Notes: generated by a model from the letters alone, not told the origin. 64,000 bases of DNA from an uncultured bacterium (GCA_903824675.1 CAIJXV010000105.1:62001-126000), one strand, 5' to 3'. Positions 17,753 to 27,036 are shown, counted from the stretch's first letter. Numbers and translations are program-made.

Positions 17753-18997
17753 ATGAAAACGATACGATTTGAAAATCAAACCGGCGCGATCCGCCGCGAT
17801 AACCGAACCCGCCCCGGCGTCCGGGCCAAAACGTTGATGACGTTGTTTTGCGGGCTTTCCCTGACCGCCTGTCATCGACCGTCTCCGCCCCAGTCCCCTC
17901 CGCCGCCGGAAGTGGTGACGATCACGGTGGCCGTCCAGCCGTTGGTGCTGACCACGGAATTACCCGGACGCACGGCGCCTTACCGGATTGCGGAAATCCG
18001 GCCTCAAATCAACGGCCTCATCCAGAAGCGACTCTTTACGGAAGGGTCCGATGTTCAGGCCGGACAGGATTTGTATCAACTGGATCCGGCCCCGTTTCAA
18101 GCGGTGCTGGATAATGCGAAGGCGGCGTTGGGCCGGTCGGAGGCCAACCTGCCTGCCCTTCAATCCCGGGTTGCACGGCTTCGGGAAGCGGTGGCCGATA
18201 AAGCGGTCAGCCAGCAGGATTACGATGATACCGTTGCCGCCCTCAACCAGGCAGGGGCCGATGTTCAGTATTGGAAAGCGACCGTTTCGTCAGCCCAGAT
18301 CAACCTCGCCTATTCCCGGATCGTCTCGCCGATTTCCGGCCGGATCGGAAAATCAACCGTGACGGATGGCGCCATTGTGTCAGGCTATCAGCCGCTGGCG
18401 TTGGCCACGGTTCAGCAGCTGGACCCCATTTACGTGGATGTGCCCCAATCCACCGCGGAGCTACTGCGCTTGCAGCGCCGGTTTGAGAACGGGCAGCTGA
18501 CCCGGGATGGAGTGACGGCGAACAAGGTCCAGCTCGTTCTGGATGACGGCATCCGATACCCTCTGGAGGGCGAACTGCAATTCCGCGACGTGTCCGTGGA
18601 TCCGAGTACGGCCTCGGTGATTTTGCGGATGGTGTTTCCGAATCCGACGGGAGTTCTTCTGCCGGGCATGTTCGTCCGGGCGATGGTGCAGGAAGGCGTC
18701 AATGGACAAGCCATCCTGATTCCCCAACAAGCGGTTTCGCGGGATCCCAAGGGAAATCCCGTGACGTTGATCGTGAACGACGCCGGGACGATTGAACAAC
18801 GGGCCCTGCGCCTGGACCGGGCCATTGGCAACCAATGGTTGGTATCCTCCGGGCTCGCCGTAGGCGACCGGGTGGTGGTGGAAGGCATGCAGAAAGTGCG
18901 GCCCGGCAGCCCCGTGAAAGCGGTACGGGTTGAGAGCGACACGCATCCGGCGGTGAACCCAGACAAAACGGCTCCGGCGGCCGCTGCTTCGAAATAA
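17753..18997 (+). CDS. RND efflux periplasmic adaptor lipoprotein (AcrA/MexA type)
   Basis: ATG at 17753 gives 414 residues; the open frame upstream overlaps TetR and is not coding. A lipoprotein signal ends in LSLTAC, so the mature protein would be tethered to the inner membrane by Cys. Features of HlyD/AcrA adaptors follow: lipoyl-type halves (IRPQINGLIQKRLFTEGSDV and RIVSPISGRIGKS), a helical hairpin between them (about residues 115-170), then beta-barrel and membrane-proximal domains (VLLPGMFVRA, ILIPQQAV). It bridges the pump encoded next and the outer-membrane channel. The C-terminal tail is Ala/Pro-rich. Confidence 0.95.
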   Translation: MKTIRFENQTGAIRRDNRTRPGVRAKTLMTLFCGLSLTACHRPSPPQSPPPPEVVTITVAVQPLVLTTELPGRTAPYRIAEIRPQINGLIQKRLFTEGSDVQAGQDLYQLDPAPFQAVLDNAKAALGRSEANLPALQSRVARLREAVADKAVSQQDYDDTVAALNQAGADVQYWKATVSSAQINLAYSRIVSPISGRIGKSTVTDGAIVSGYQPLALATVQQLDPIYVDVPQSTAELLRLQRRFENGQLTRDGVTANKVQLVLDDGIRYPLEGELQFRDVSVDPSTASVILRMVFPNPTGVLLPGMFVRAMVQEGVNGQAILIPQQAVSRDPKGNPVTLIVNDAGTIEQRALRLDRAIGNQWLVSSGLAVGDRVVVEGMQKVRPGSPVKAVRVESDTHPAVNPDKTAPAAAASK

Positions 18998-19009
18998 CGG
19001 AGACACGCG

Positions 19010-22000
19010 ATGTTATCGAGATTCTTTTTAGACCGCCCCGTTTTTGCCTGGGTTATCGCCATCATCCTGATGGTGGCGGGGGCCCTGGCCATCCATTCCC
19101 TGCCCATTTCGCAGTATCCCCCTATTGCGCCCCCGTCGATCGCCATCACCGCCTTCTATCCGGGTGCCTCGGCGGAGACGGTGGAAAACAGTGTAACGCA
19201 GATCATCGAACAGAAGATGACCGGGTTCGACCAGATGCTGTACATCTCCGCGAGCAGTGACTCCGCCGGTTCTTCACGAATTGTGCTGACGTTCACTCCG
19301 GGAACGGATCCGGACCTGGCCTGTGCCCAGGTGCAGAACAAGCTGCAACTCGCCATGGCCAGCCTGCCGGAAGTGGTGCAACGCTCGGGTGTTAAAGTAG
19401 CCAAATCCACCCGGAACTACCTGTTGATCGTGGGGTTGGTATCGGAAGACGGAAGCATGAATGGATATGATCTGCGGGACTATGCCGCCTCCAGTCTGGA
19501 AAAGGTGCTGTCCCGGGTTCCGGGCGTGGGAGAAGTGGAGATCTTCGGCAGCCAGTATGCCATGCGCATCTGGCTGAATCCCGAAAAACTCACCAATTAC
19601 GGGCTGACGGTTCAGGATGTCCTGAGCGCCTTGCGGGCCTATAATGTGGAAGTGTCTGCCGGCCAGTTCGGAGGGGTGCCGGCGGTCGACAACCAGCGCC
19701 TGAATGCCGCCATCATGGTCCAGAGCATGCTCAAGACGCCTGAGGAGTTTGCCGATATTCCGCTCCGCACCAACCCGGACGGCTCGATTGTTCGCGTCAA
19801 GGATGTGGGCCGGACAGAACTCGGAACCGAATCCTACGATGTGGATATTGCCCATAACGGCCGGCCGGCGGCCGCCCTGGCGATCCGGCAGGCCGCCGGC
19901 GCCAACGCGCTGGAGACGGCTGACAACGTCAGGGCCAAGCTGAACGAGATGAGCAAGTTTTTTCCGGCGGGCATGAAAGTGGTTTATCCTTATGACACCA
20001 CCCCGTTCGTAAAGGTGGCCATCAAGGAAGTGGTTAAAACCCTGTTCGAGGCGATTGTCCTCGTGTTCCTGGTGATGTATCTGTTCATGGGCAATATGCG
20101 GGCGACGCTCATCCCCACCATTGCCGTACCGGTGGTGATCCTGGGAACTTTTGCCATCCTGGGCCTTTTTGGATTTTCCATCAACATGCTGACCATGTTC
20201 GCCATGGTGCTGGCCATCGGGCTGTTGGTCGACGACGCCATTGTGGTGGTGGAGAACGTCGAACGTATCATGAGTGAGGAAGGGCTCTCGCCCCTGGAAG
20301 CCACGCGAAAATCCATGGATCAAATCACCAGTGCCTTAATCGGGATCGGATTGGTTCTCTCGGCGGTGTTTGGCCCGATGATGTTTTTCCCCGGCTCAAC
20401 GGGGGTCATCTACCGCCAGTTTTCGGTGACCATTATCGCCGCGATGTTGCTTTCGGTGGTCGTGGCGCTGGTTTTGACGCCGGTGCTGTGCGCCTCGTTT
20501 CTCAAACCGGTGCCCAAAGGGCATCAACCCGCCGAAGGAGGCGTCTGGTTTTTACGACCGTTCTTTCGCTGGTTTGACCGTTTCTTTTTCCAGATCAGAG
20601 ATCAGTATTTGCGCCTGATCGGCCACTCGCTGGCCCGCAAAACCCGCTACCTCTTCATTTTTGTCCTGATCGTGGGGGCGATGGGCTACCTCTTCAAGCG
20701 CATGCCCACCGCCTATCTCCCCGATGAGGATCAGGGGATGATGATGGTTCAAGCCATGTTGCCGGCCAACTCGACCTTGGATCAAACCCAAAAGGTCATG
20801 GATACCGTCAGAAATCATTTTCTGGTTAACGAAAAAGATGCGGTTGATTCCGTCATGACCATTGTTGGCTCCAGTTTCTCCGGACGGGGACAGAATTCCG
20901 GCATGGCTTTTGTAAAACTCAAGGATTGGGATCTTCGGCATCGAGCCGACTTAAAGGTGGGTGCCGTGGCCGGTCGGGCCATGATGCAGTTCTCAAAAAT
21001 CCGCAACGCGTTGGTGTTTGCCTTTGCGCCGCCGGCGGTCGTGGAGTTGGGTCAGGCCAAGGGGTTTGATTTTCAGTTATTGGATCGGGGCGGTCTGGGC
21101 CATGAGGGTCTGATGGGGGCGCGTAACCAGCTTCTCGGTATGGCGTCCAAAGCCCCGGTTCTGACCAAGGTCCGGCCCAACGGCTTGGAAGATGTTCCGG
21201 AATATCGGATCGACGTGGATTGGGATAAGGCCGGCGTGTTAAACGTGCCGATCGGGTCAATCCACAATACGATCTCGGCGGCCTTCGGGAGCGCCTACGT
21301 CAACGATTTCATCCAGGGGGGCCGGGTGAAGCGGGTATACGCCCAAGCCGATGCCCCCTACCGGATGTTGCCCAGCGATCTGGAAAAACTCTACGTGCGC
21401 AGCAACGCGGGGCGGATGGTTCCCTTTTCGTCTTTTGCATCCGGCCATTGGGCCTCCGGTTCGCCGAAACTGGAGCGCTATAACGGCTTTCCGTCCATGA
21501 ATCTCCTGGGCGAATCGGCGCCGGGGAGAAGTTCAGGTGAAGCCATGTCCACCATGGAAGACTTTGTGACGAAATTGCCGCAGGGCATCGGATTCGATTG
21601 GTCCGGTCTGTCCTATCAGGAGCGGCAGGCGGGATCCCATGCGGCTCCGCTTTACGCCTTTTCCATCCTGGTGGTCTTTCTGTGCCTGGCCGCGCTCTAT
21701 GAGAGCTGGCCCATCCCCATTTCAATTTTGCTGGCCCTGCCCTTGGGCGTGATTGGGGGGGTCATCTGTTCTTCCCTGCGGGGCTTACCCAATGATGTGT
21801 ATTTCCAGATCGGGTTATTGACGACCCTCGGGCTGACCACCAAAAACGCCATCCTGATCGTCCAATTTGCGAAGGCCCGGTCCGATGAAGGCATGGGGCT
21901 GATAGCGGCTACCCTGGAAGGGGCCAAGCTGAGATTGCGGCCCATCATTATGACCTCGCTGGCCTTCGGTTTCGGGGTCATGCCGCTGGCGTTGGCGAAC

Positions 22001-22183
22001 GGGGCGGGCGCCGGTGCGCAAAAAGCCATCGGAACCGCGGTGCTGGGCGGGGTGGCGACTTCGACGTTCCTCGTGGTGATATTCGCCCCGCTTTTTTACG
22101 TGTTGATCGAAAAAACCTTCGGCAAAAACCGCAAACTTCACGCCGCCAAAACCGATCAGGTCTCACCTTCCGGGGATCATTAA
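19010..22183 (+). CDS. RND multidrug efflux permease (AcrB/MexB, HAE1 type)
   Basis: This 1057-residue protein has full family length, opening with FFLDRPVFAWVIAI and LPISQYPPIAPP as in AcrB. Twelve membrane segments flank two large periplasmic loops. The proton-relay Asp pair is present in GLLVDDAIVVVENVER (TM4), and the matching Lys in TTKNAILIVQFAK (TM10). Such pumps expel amphiphilic drugs, bile acids or lipids by proton antiport as trimers. It lies 12 bp after the adaptor and 1 bp before the outer-membrane factor, forming a complete tripartite operon. Substrate range is not readable. Confidence 0.97.
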   Translation: MLSRFFLDRPVFAWVIAIILMVAGALAIHSLPISQYPPIAPPSIAITAFYPGASAETVENSVTQIIEQKMTGFDQMLYISASSDSAGSSRIVLTFTPGTDPDLACAQVQNKLQLAMASLPEVVQRSGVKVAKSTRNYLLIVGLVSEDGSMNGYDLRDYAASSLEKVLSRVPGVGEVEIFGSQYAMRIWLNPEKLTNYGLTVQDVLSALRAYNVEVSAGQFGGVPAVDNQRLNAAIMVQSMLKTPEEFADIPLRTNPDGSIVRVKDVGRTELGTESYDVDIAHNGRPAAALAIRQAAGANALETADNVRAKLNEMSKFFPAGMKVVYPYDTTPFVKVAIKEVVKTLFEAIVLVFLVMYLFMGNMRATLIPTIAVPVVILGTFAILGLFGFSINMLTMFAMVLAIGLLVDDAIVVVENVERIMSEEGLSPLEATRKSMDQITSALIGIGLVLSAVFGPMMFFPGSTGVIYRQFSVTIIAAMLLSVVVALVLTPVLCASFLKPVPKGHQPAEGGVWFLRPFFRWFDRFFFQIRDQYLRLIGHSLARKTRYLFIFVLIVGAMGYLFKRMPTAYLPDEDQGMMMVQAMLPANSTLDQTQKVMDTVRNHFLVNEKDAVDSVMTIVGSSFSGRGQNSGMAFVKLKDWDLRHRADLKVGAVAGRAMMQFSKIRNALVFAFAPPAVVELGQAKGFDFQLLDRGGLGHEGLMGARNQLLGMASKAPVLTKVRPNGLEDVPEYRIDVDWDKAGVLNVPIGSIHNTISAAFGSAYVNDFIQGGRVKRVYAQADAPYRMLPSDLEKLYVRSNAGRMVPFSSFASGHWASGSPKLERYNGFPSMNLLGESAPGRSSGEAMSTMEDFVTKLPQGIGFDWSGLSYQERQAGSHAAPLYAFSILVVFLCLAALYESWPIPISILLALPLGVIGGVICSSLRGLPNDVYFQIGLLTTLGLTTKNAILIVQFAKARSDEGMGLIAATLEGAKLRLRPIIMTSLAFGFGVMPLALANGAGAGAQKAIGTAVLGGVATSTFLVVIFAPLFYVLIEKTFGKNRKLHAAKTDQVSPSGDH

Positions 22184-22184
22184 T

Positions 22185-23609
22185 ATGAATAAAACTATTT
22201 TTCTTCCATTGTTGGGAATGGCCTTCCTTTTGACCGGTTGTACGATGGCTCCGAAATACGACCGACCGGCCGCGCCGGTTTCCGCCCAATGGCCCCACGC
22301 CGCGGCGTACCCGGCAATAACCAACGCGCCGGCCGTTCCGACGCTGGCCTGGCGCCAGTTCTTTACGGACGCAAAACTCCAGCAGGTCATTGAAACGGCT
22401 TTGAACCATAACCGTGATTTACGGTTGGCCGCCTTGAATGTGGAACGGGCGCGGGATTTGTATGGCATCCAACGCGCCGCGTTGCTGCCGTCGGTCAATG
22501 TCGATGCGGGGGGGGTCAAGCAACGCGCGGCCGCCGATTTTACGAGCGCCGGGAACGCGCGAACGACGGAGAAATATGCGGTCAATCTCGGGGTTGCGGC
22601 CTGGGAAATCGATTTCTTCGGTCGAATTCACAGCCTGAAAGATCGCGCCTTAAAGGAGTACCTGGCCACCGAACAGGCCCGTCGGAGCGCCCAAATTCTG
22701 GTGGTGTCTTCAGTAGCCAACGCTTATCTGGCCCTGGCCGCAGATGGCGAAAAACTGGCATTGGCGAAGACCACCTTTGAGAGCCAAAAGGGGTCCTATG
22801 ATTTGATTCAACGGCTCGCCAAGCTGGGACTGGCTCCCGAAACCGATCTCTATCGCGCCCAAACACAGATGGCTGCGGCCCAGCGGGATATCGCCGGGTA
22901 TCTGCAGGCGACCGCTCTGGACCAGAATGCCCTGGACCTACTGGTGGGTTCCAACGTGATGGCCAACCTCATTCCCGCCACGCTGGATAGCGTCACTCCG
23001 CCGAAGGAGATTTATCCCGGTATCTCTTCCGAGGTGCTCCTGCAGAGGCCGGATGTTCTGCAATCCGAAAACCTGCTCAAGGCGGCCAACGCCGACATCG
23101 GTGCCGCCCGGGCGAACTTGTTTCCCCGCATTTCCCTGACGACTACCCTGGGAACCGCCAGTAGCGAACTATCGGGACTCTTTAAATCCGGTTCGGACAC
23201 CTGGCTCTTTGCGCCACAAATTTCCATGCCGATTTTCGATCCCCGTTCGTGGTCGGCGCTCAAGGCCAGTAAAGTGCAAAGAGAAATCGCCTTGACCCAA
23301 TACGAAAAGGCGATTCAGACGGCGTTCAGGGAAGTCGCCGATGCCCTGGCTGTTCGCGACCATATGGACCAGCAGTTGGAGGCGCAGCAAACCCTGGTTC
23401 ACGCGGTTGCGGAAACCTACCGCCTATCCAACATCCGGTATGTCCAGGGAATTGATAACTATCTGGGCGTGTATGAGGCGCAACGCTCTTTATTTATCGC
23501 CCAACAAGTGCAGGTGTCTCTCCGCCTCGCGAAACAGGTCAATCAAGTCCGGTTGTATGCAGTCCTAGGCGGCGGGGGCGACCAACCCGAGGCGCCGCAA
23601 GCACGGTGA
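22185..23609 (+). CDS. TolC/OprM-type outer-membrane factor lipoprotein (NodT family)
   Basis: This 474-residue protein has a lipoprotein signal (FLLTGC, Cys about 19) followed by MAPKYDRPAAP, the classic OprM/NodT start. Two outer-membrane-efflux repeats are visible: EVERARDLYGIQRAALLPSV-type helix pairs, a second VLLQRPDVLQSENLLKAAN block, and the closing YVQGIDNYLGVYEAQRSL. Trimeric channels of this family span the periplasm and outer membrane. It completes the tripartite pump and confirms that the cell has an outer membrane. A possible hairpin terminator follows at 23657-23705. Confidence 0.95.
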   Translation: MNKTIFLPLLGMAFLLTGCTMAPKYDRPAAPVSAQWPHAAAYPAITNAPAVPTLAWRQFFTDAKLQQVIETALNHNRDLRLAALNVERARDLYGIQRAALLPSVNVDAGGVKQRAAADFTSAGNARTTEKYAVNLGVAAWEIDFFGRIHSLKDRALKEYLATEQARRSAQILVVSSVANAYLALAADGEKLALAKTTFESQKGSYDLIQRLAKLGLAPETDLYRAQTQMAAAQRDIAGYLQATALDQNALDLLVGSNVMANLIPATLDSVTPPKEIYPGISSEVLLQRPDVLQSENLLKAANADIGAARANLFPRISLTTTLGTASSELSGLFKSGSDTWLFAPQISMPIFDPRSWSALKASKVQREIALTQYEKAIQTAFREVADALAVRDHMDQQLEAQQTLVHAVAETYRLSNIRYVQGIDNYLGVYEAQRSLFIAQQVQVSLRLAKQVNQVRLYAVLGGGGDQPEAPQAR

Positions 23610-23731
23610 TGGGTGGGAGGGGTGTGAGCCGTTTCAGGTGTCGCCCAACGTCACTGAAAAGCAGTAAAGCCGGATCTACGAGACGGCTTCGGGTGGCTTG
23701 CTTTTGGGGCAACTGACCTCAAATCATGAAC

Positions 23732-23822
23732 CGGTCAGGGCAGGCACGCGGCTACACCATAAGATACAACCCCACTCTATGAGCGGAATCGGATTTTACG
23801 ACTTTCGATTTGCCTTTCGAGT
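23732..23822 (+). repeat. 91-bp direct repeat, copy 1
   Basis: It matches 24959-25049 over its whole length, most strongly in GCGGAATCGGATTTTACGAC and the following TTTGCCTTTCGAGT. The two copies flank the MITE-like element and the DUF4160/DUF2442 genes, so they may mark the edges of an inserted or recombined block. Confidence 0.8.
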
Positions 23823-23925
23823 CCCGTCTACGGAACCGGGGTGGCGATAAAGAGAGGCAGGGCATCGGGGGCGACGAAACCAAAGCGCCGGACAACCACA
23901 GGCAGGAAGCGCCCTGAGCTTCCCA

Positions 23926-24128
23926 AATCCTCGCCTAATGCTGTTCCGTTGTTTCGCTGGCGTTCCTTGAATCCAACTCCCACACGGCGCTGACGGCGCA
24001 GCGCCCTCCAGCGGAATCCTCTCGCTGGTCGCGCTGTCGTCTTCTGGCGGGCGGCGCGCTGTCGCCGCCGTGTCCATGCGGCTGCCATTGACCAGTGTGC
24101 GGAAGGTCTGAAGGCTTAGGCGAGGATT
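23926..24128. mobile_element. MITE-like element, copy 1 (TIR ATCCTCGCCTAA)
   Basis: This non-coding element of about 200 bp starts AATCCTCGCCTAA and ends with its exact inverse TTAGGCGAGGATT. The inverted ends extend outward with one indel (AGCT-CCC on both sides). The interior is shared with 61574-61797, including GCTGACGGCG and CGTGTCCATGCGGCTGCCAT. No transposase is encoded, so it would need to be mobilised in trans. Classification as a MITE is inferred from the inverted ends and the second copy. Confidence 0.7.
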
Positions 24129-24233
24129 AGGGAGCTTATTTACCGGTTGAAAGCCAAATATCCCAGTGCTAACATCATCGCCATTAGGGACTCCGTGGTC
24201 GCTCATGCGACCTCAGGAAGGGGAGGAAGTGGC

Positions 24234-24483
24234 ATGCCTGTTATCGCGCGGTTCTATGGCATTGTCGTGAGGATGTACTTTCGGGAACATGGCGTCCCGC
24301 ATTTCCACGCTATTTATGGCGAATATGTCGGAGTTATTCGACTTGGCGGACCTTAAGATGATAGAGGGCGATCTTCCCGCCCGCGCCCAGCGGTTAGTGA
24401 TGTCGTGGGCGCGTAGGTACCGCCATGAGTTGACTGGAATGTGGATGCGGCAGGAATACCGACACTTACCGGGTTTGGAGTAG
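24234..24483 (+). pseudogene. DUF4160-family gene with a one-base frameshift
   Basis: ATG at 24234 follows GGAGG and begins MPVIARFYGIVVRMYFREHG, then VPHFHAIYGEYVGVI, the normal start of DUF4160 proteins. At about 24331 an extra base moves the rest of the domain into the next frame, where it continues DLADLKMIEGDLPARAQRL and ends at 24483. Dropping one C after the ATT codon restores an 82-residue DUF4160 protein of normal length. As written, translation stops after the peptide ends LGGP. It may be a decayed gene, a sequencing error or a frameshift site. DUF4160 genes typically precede a DUF2442 gene, as here, and are often treated as putative toxin-antitoxin pairs. Confidence 0.75.
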
Positions 24484-24488
24484 GCCGA

Positions 24489-24863
24489 ATGAAGAGCAAT
24501 AAACCATATCCGCTCATTGCCGATGTCAAAGTCCAACCGAACCAGCGGCTATTGGTTTGGTTCCGCAATGGTGTAAAGAAATTATATGACTGCACACCGA
24601 TTCTGGCCCTTCCGGCTTTCGAACCTTTACGAAGGGATGAGGCATTATTTCAGCGCGCCCGCGCCGACAAGCACGGTTATGCCGTCATTTGGAATGACGA
24701 ATTCGACTTGGCAGAGTCCGAAATCTGGCTCGGTGGGAGGTTGGTTCGGGAGACACGGTCTGTTGACGGGATCACAAAAGGCATGAAAGCTGCGGGAACA
24801 GCCAAGAAAAAGTCGAAACGACCCGCGGTGATGAAAACGGGCCGGAAGAAACCCAGCGCCTGA
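24489..24863 (+). CDS. DUF2442-domain protein
   Basis: ATG at 24489 gives 124 residues, with GGAG in the end of the DUF4160 gene as ribosome site; an in-frame upstream ATG at 24441 overlaps that gene. The domain is clear: PLIADVKVQPNQRLLVWFRNGVKK with a C-terminal half GYAVIWNDEFDLAESEIWLGG. The tail is Lys/Ser/Arg-rich and probably binds nucleic acid or is disordered. DUF2442 proteins usually follow DUF4160 genes and are suspected antitoxin or regulator partners; experimental support is weak. With the partner frameshifted, this gene may be a remnant of a broken pair. Confidence 0.8.
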   Translation: MKSNKPYPLIADVKVQPNQRLLVWFRNGVKKLYDCTPILALPAFEPLRRDEALFQRARADKHGYAVIWNDEFDLAESEIWLGGRLVRETRSVDGITKGMKAAGTAKKKSKRPAVMKTGRKKPSA

Positions 24864-24958
24864 AATTCCAAAACGAACCCCGAATTTCTCCCTGTATTCC
24901 CGTCTCGGGAAGAGGCGTACATAGCCCTTCGACTAACTGGTTCGACTCCGCTCACCAC

Positions 24959-25049
24959 CGGTCAGAGCAGGCACGCTGCTACACCCCAAAAGTAGCCCCG
25001 TTCTATAAGCGGAATCGGATTTTACGACTTTCGGTTTGCCTTTCGAGTG
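24959..25049 (+). repeat. 91-bp direct repeat, copy 2
   Basis: Same orientation as 23732-23822, about 1.2 kb away, with scattered substitutions. It lies on the far side of the DUF2442 gene. Confidence 0.8.
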
Positions 25050-25157
25050 CCCTAACAGGAACGGACCCGCAATTGTAATGATGGCTTCGCAAGGGTGGCG
25101 CAGACCGGCTGAAGCCGGGACTACGAACGTGTTTAGAAATTCGGTTCTGCCTGGAGC

Positions 25158-25262
25158 GCGGCACGCCGTTGCCGCCATCTCTCAAAGAGGCGTTGACAGC
25201 CTCTTCGACAAGCTCAGGGCAGGCGCAACGCCCTCCATCGGCATTGTCTCTAGTCCCGCCTT
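25158..25262 (-). repeat. Dispersed intergenic repeat, copy 1
   Basis: On the minus strand it reads through AATGCCGATGGAGGGCGTTG to ATGGCGGCAACGGCGTGCCG. The plus-strand copy at 30754-30840 has the same blocks, but this one carries about 20 extra bases (CTTCGACAAGCTCAGGGCAG on the plus strand) in the middle. It is non-coding. Confidence 0.7.
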
Positions 25263-25369
25263 CAGGCGGTCTCGACCCTATTGCGAATGGCTGGGAATGG
25301 ACCCGAAGGATTTGCCTTTGAATCGGGCAACTGGTATAAGAATTTTTGAATTTACGCAGGAGTTAAATC

Positions 25370-27016
25370 GTGCCCACTCATGAATTTGAATCTGCCATCG
25401 GTGTCGTCGCCGCTAATCCAGAGATGCCGGCCAAGATCGGGAATGAGATTCTGACGGCCGGCGGAAATGCCATGGATGCCGCGGTGGCGACCGCCCTGGC
25501 ATGTAGCATGGTTCGACCCAGTGCGTGCGGTGTCGGTGGCTATGTGGGCGCCGCCTTGATTCGAGAAGGACGGTCCGGAAAAATCTGGGCGGTGGATGGT
25601 AACGGTCCAGCTCCCCTGGCCGCACATCCCCATCTCTATGAGGTGTTGCCTCAGGCGACGGATCGGGGGATCAATGAAAACGAATATTTTTGTTCGGTGA
25701 AGGACGACGCCAATCTGCTCGGGCCGCTGGCGGTTTCCGTGCCGGGCCAGATGTCCGCCTTGGGGATCATTCATGAACGGTGGGGACGTTTGCCTTGGGC
25801 ACAAGTGGTGGCGCCCAGCCAGCAATTATTGGCGAACGGATTCCCGTACGACGATCTGGCCCGTTCCATCCGGGTCATGGAGGTTCCTTTACGCCGCTTT
25901 CCCGCCAGTGTGGCCCATCTGATGTCGAAGGGTCAATTGCCCCGTCCCGACGAGATCTGGCACCGGCCGGATATGGAACGCACCCTGGCGCGCCTGGCAC
26001 AGGCCGGATGGCGTGATTTTTACGAGGGCGAGATCGGCCGCACCATCGCCGACCAGGTTAAGGCGGCCGGCGGAATTCTGACGCGTGAAGATATGGCCCA
26101 GTATCGTCCGCGGGTGACCGATCCGTTGTCCATCAACTATCACGGGGCGAAAGTTCATGGGGCGATCCTGGGCAATGGATCCTTCAGTGCCCTGCAGGGA
26201 TTGCTGCTGTTGTCATCCCTGACGCTACCCGATAGCGATACGGTGGAGTACTGGCATCTGCTGGCCGAAGTCCTCAAACTCACCTGGCGCGACCGTCTGC
26301 GATATCTGGCCGATCCGCGTTTCGTGTCCGTGCCCCAGGATCGGCTGCTGGATCCCGATTACACTGCGGGACGGGTGGCGACGCTGGTGGATTTTCCCGG
26401 GAGTGTGGATCTGCGCGTGCCTAACATGGAAGTCGGTCCGGGTGCCGGCACGTTACATCTGTCCAGCGCCGATCGCGAGGGGAACCTGGTCTCCCTGACG
26501 TTTTCTCAGGGCAACACCTTTGGCACCTGTTTTACCGTTCCGGGCACCGGGATCATCCTGGGGCATGGGATGTGCCGGCTGGATCCACGTCCCGGCCGGG
26601 TTAATTCCGTGGCGGGTGGAAAGTGTCCCTTGAACAACACGTCGCCCTTGATGGTCAGCCTCCCCGATCGTCAGGTTGCGATCGGTTTGCCGGGGGGACG
26701 CATGATTATCGCCGCCATGATCCGTGCCGTTCAATTGCTGGTAGACCGGGGATTCAGTTCAGCCCAGGCAACCCAGGCCCGGCGTCTGCATGTGGCGACG
26801 GCGGAGCCCCTGACCTTGCAGGACGGGGAGAGCCAGGCGGTGGCGGATGGGCTGACCGCCTTGGGCCATAAGGTGAACCGTTCGCCGAGTGTGGGCGGAG
26901 TGATGCACGGCGCTGAATATTTTCCGGCCACCGGTCGGACCCGGGCGGGTAGTAGCGAACCGGTGGTATCGCGCCAGACGGATTATCGCCATATGGGGGC
27001 TTCCGGCGGGCATTGA
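25370..27016 (+). CDS. Gamma-glutamyltransferase-family hydrolase
   Basis: GTG at 25370 has AGGAG seven bases upstream; the protein is 548 residues. The N-terminal part shows the family pattern GGNAMDAAVATALACSMVRPSACGVGG and SVPGQMSAL. The self-cleavage site and nucleophile is Thr361 in GTLHLS, followed by NLVSLTFSQGNTFGT and the oxyanion region CPLNNTSPLMV. Such enzymes mature into two subunits and hydrolyse or transfer gamma-glutamyl groups, as with glutathione, or act on related acyl-amino bonds. No signal peptide is visible, so it is probably cytoplasmic, unlike the periplasmic Escherichia coli enzyme. The substrate is uncertain because distant members act on other amides. Confidence 0.88.
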   Translation: MPTHEFESAIGVVAANPEMPAKIGNEILTAGGNAMDAAVATALACSMVRPSACGVGGYVGAALIREGRSGKIWAVDGNGPAPLAAHPHLYEVLPQATDRGINENEYFCSVKDDANLLGPLAVSVPGQMSALGIIHERWGRLPWAQVVAPSQQLLANGFPYDDLARSIRVMEVPLRRFPASVAHLMSKGQLPRPDEIWHRPDMERTLARLAQAGWRDFYEGEIGRTIADQVKAAGGILTREDMAQYRPRVTDPLSINYHGAKVHGAILGNGSFSALQGLLLLSSLTLPDSDTVEYWHLLAEVLKLTWRDRLRYLADPRFVSVPQDRLLDPDYTAGRVATLVDFPGSVDLRVPNMEVGPGAGTLHLSSADREGNLVSLTFSQGNTFGTCFTVPGTGIILGHGMCRLDPRPGRVNSVAGGKCPLNNTSPLMVSLPDRQVAIGLPGGRMIIAAMIRAVQLLVDRGFSSAQATQARRLHVATAEPLTLQDGESQAVADGLTALGHKVNRSPSVGGVMHGAEYFPATGRTRAGSSEPVVSRQTDYRHMGASGGH

Positions 27017-27036
27017 TCGGAACGGGCGCCCCCTAT

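Larger units (their letters stand above)
23610..24233. other. Intergenic region with repeats and MITE-like copy, no gene
   Basis: No open frame here has coding character. A loose hairpin with AAGCCG/CGGCTT and AAAAGCA/TGCTTTT arms (23657-23705) may terminate the efflux operon. The region then holds one copy of a 91-bp direct repeat (23732-23822) and a MITE-like element (23926-24128), each annotated separately. Confidence 0.6.
24864..25369. other. Intergenic region with two repeat types, no gene
   Basis: No coding sequence is seen. It contains copy 2 of the 91-bp direct repeat and, on the minus strand, a segment (25158-25262) repeated at 30754-30840. A run GGTTCGACTCC near 24940 recalls a tRNA T-arm but has no matching acceptor or anticodon arms. 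Confidence 0.6.

Noticed and set aside
23657-23705. Hairpin after the efflux operon considered as a firm terminator
   Set aside because: Arms are imperfect and the loop is large, so it is mentioned only within the intergenic entry.
24930-24975. Possible tRNA because of GGTTCGACTCC resembling a T-arm
   Set aside because: No complementary acceptor stem, anticodon loop or D-arm could be drawn around it.
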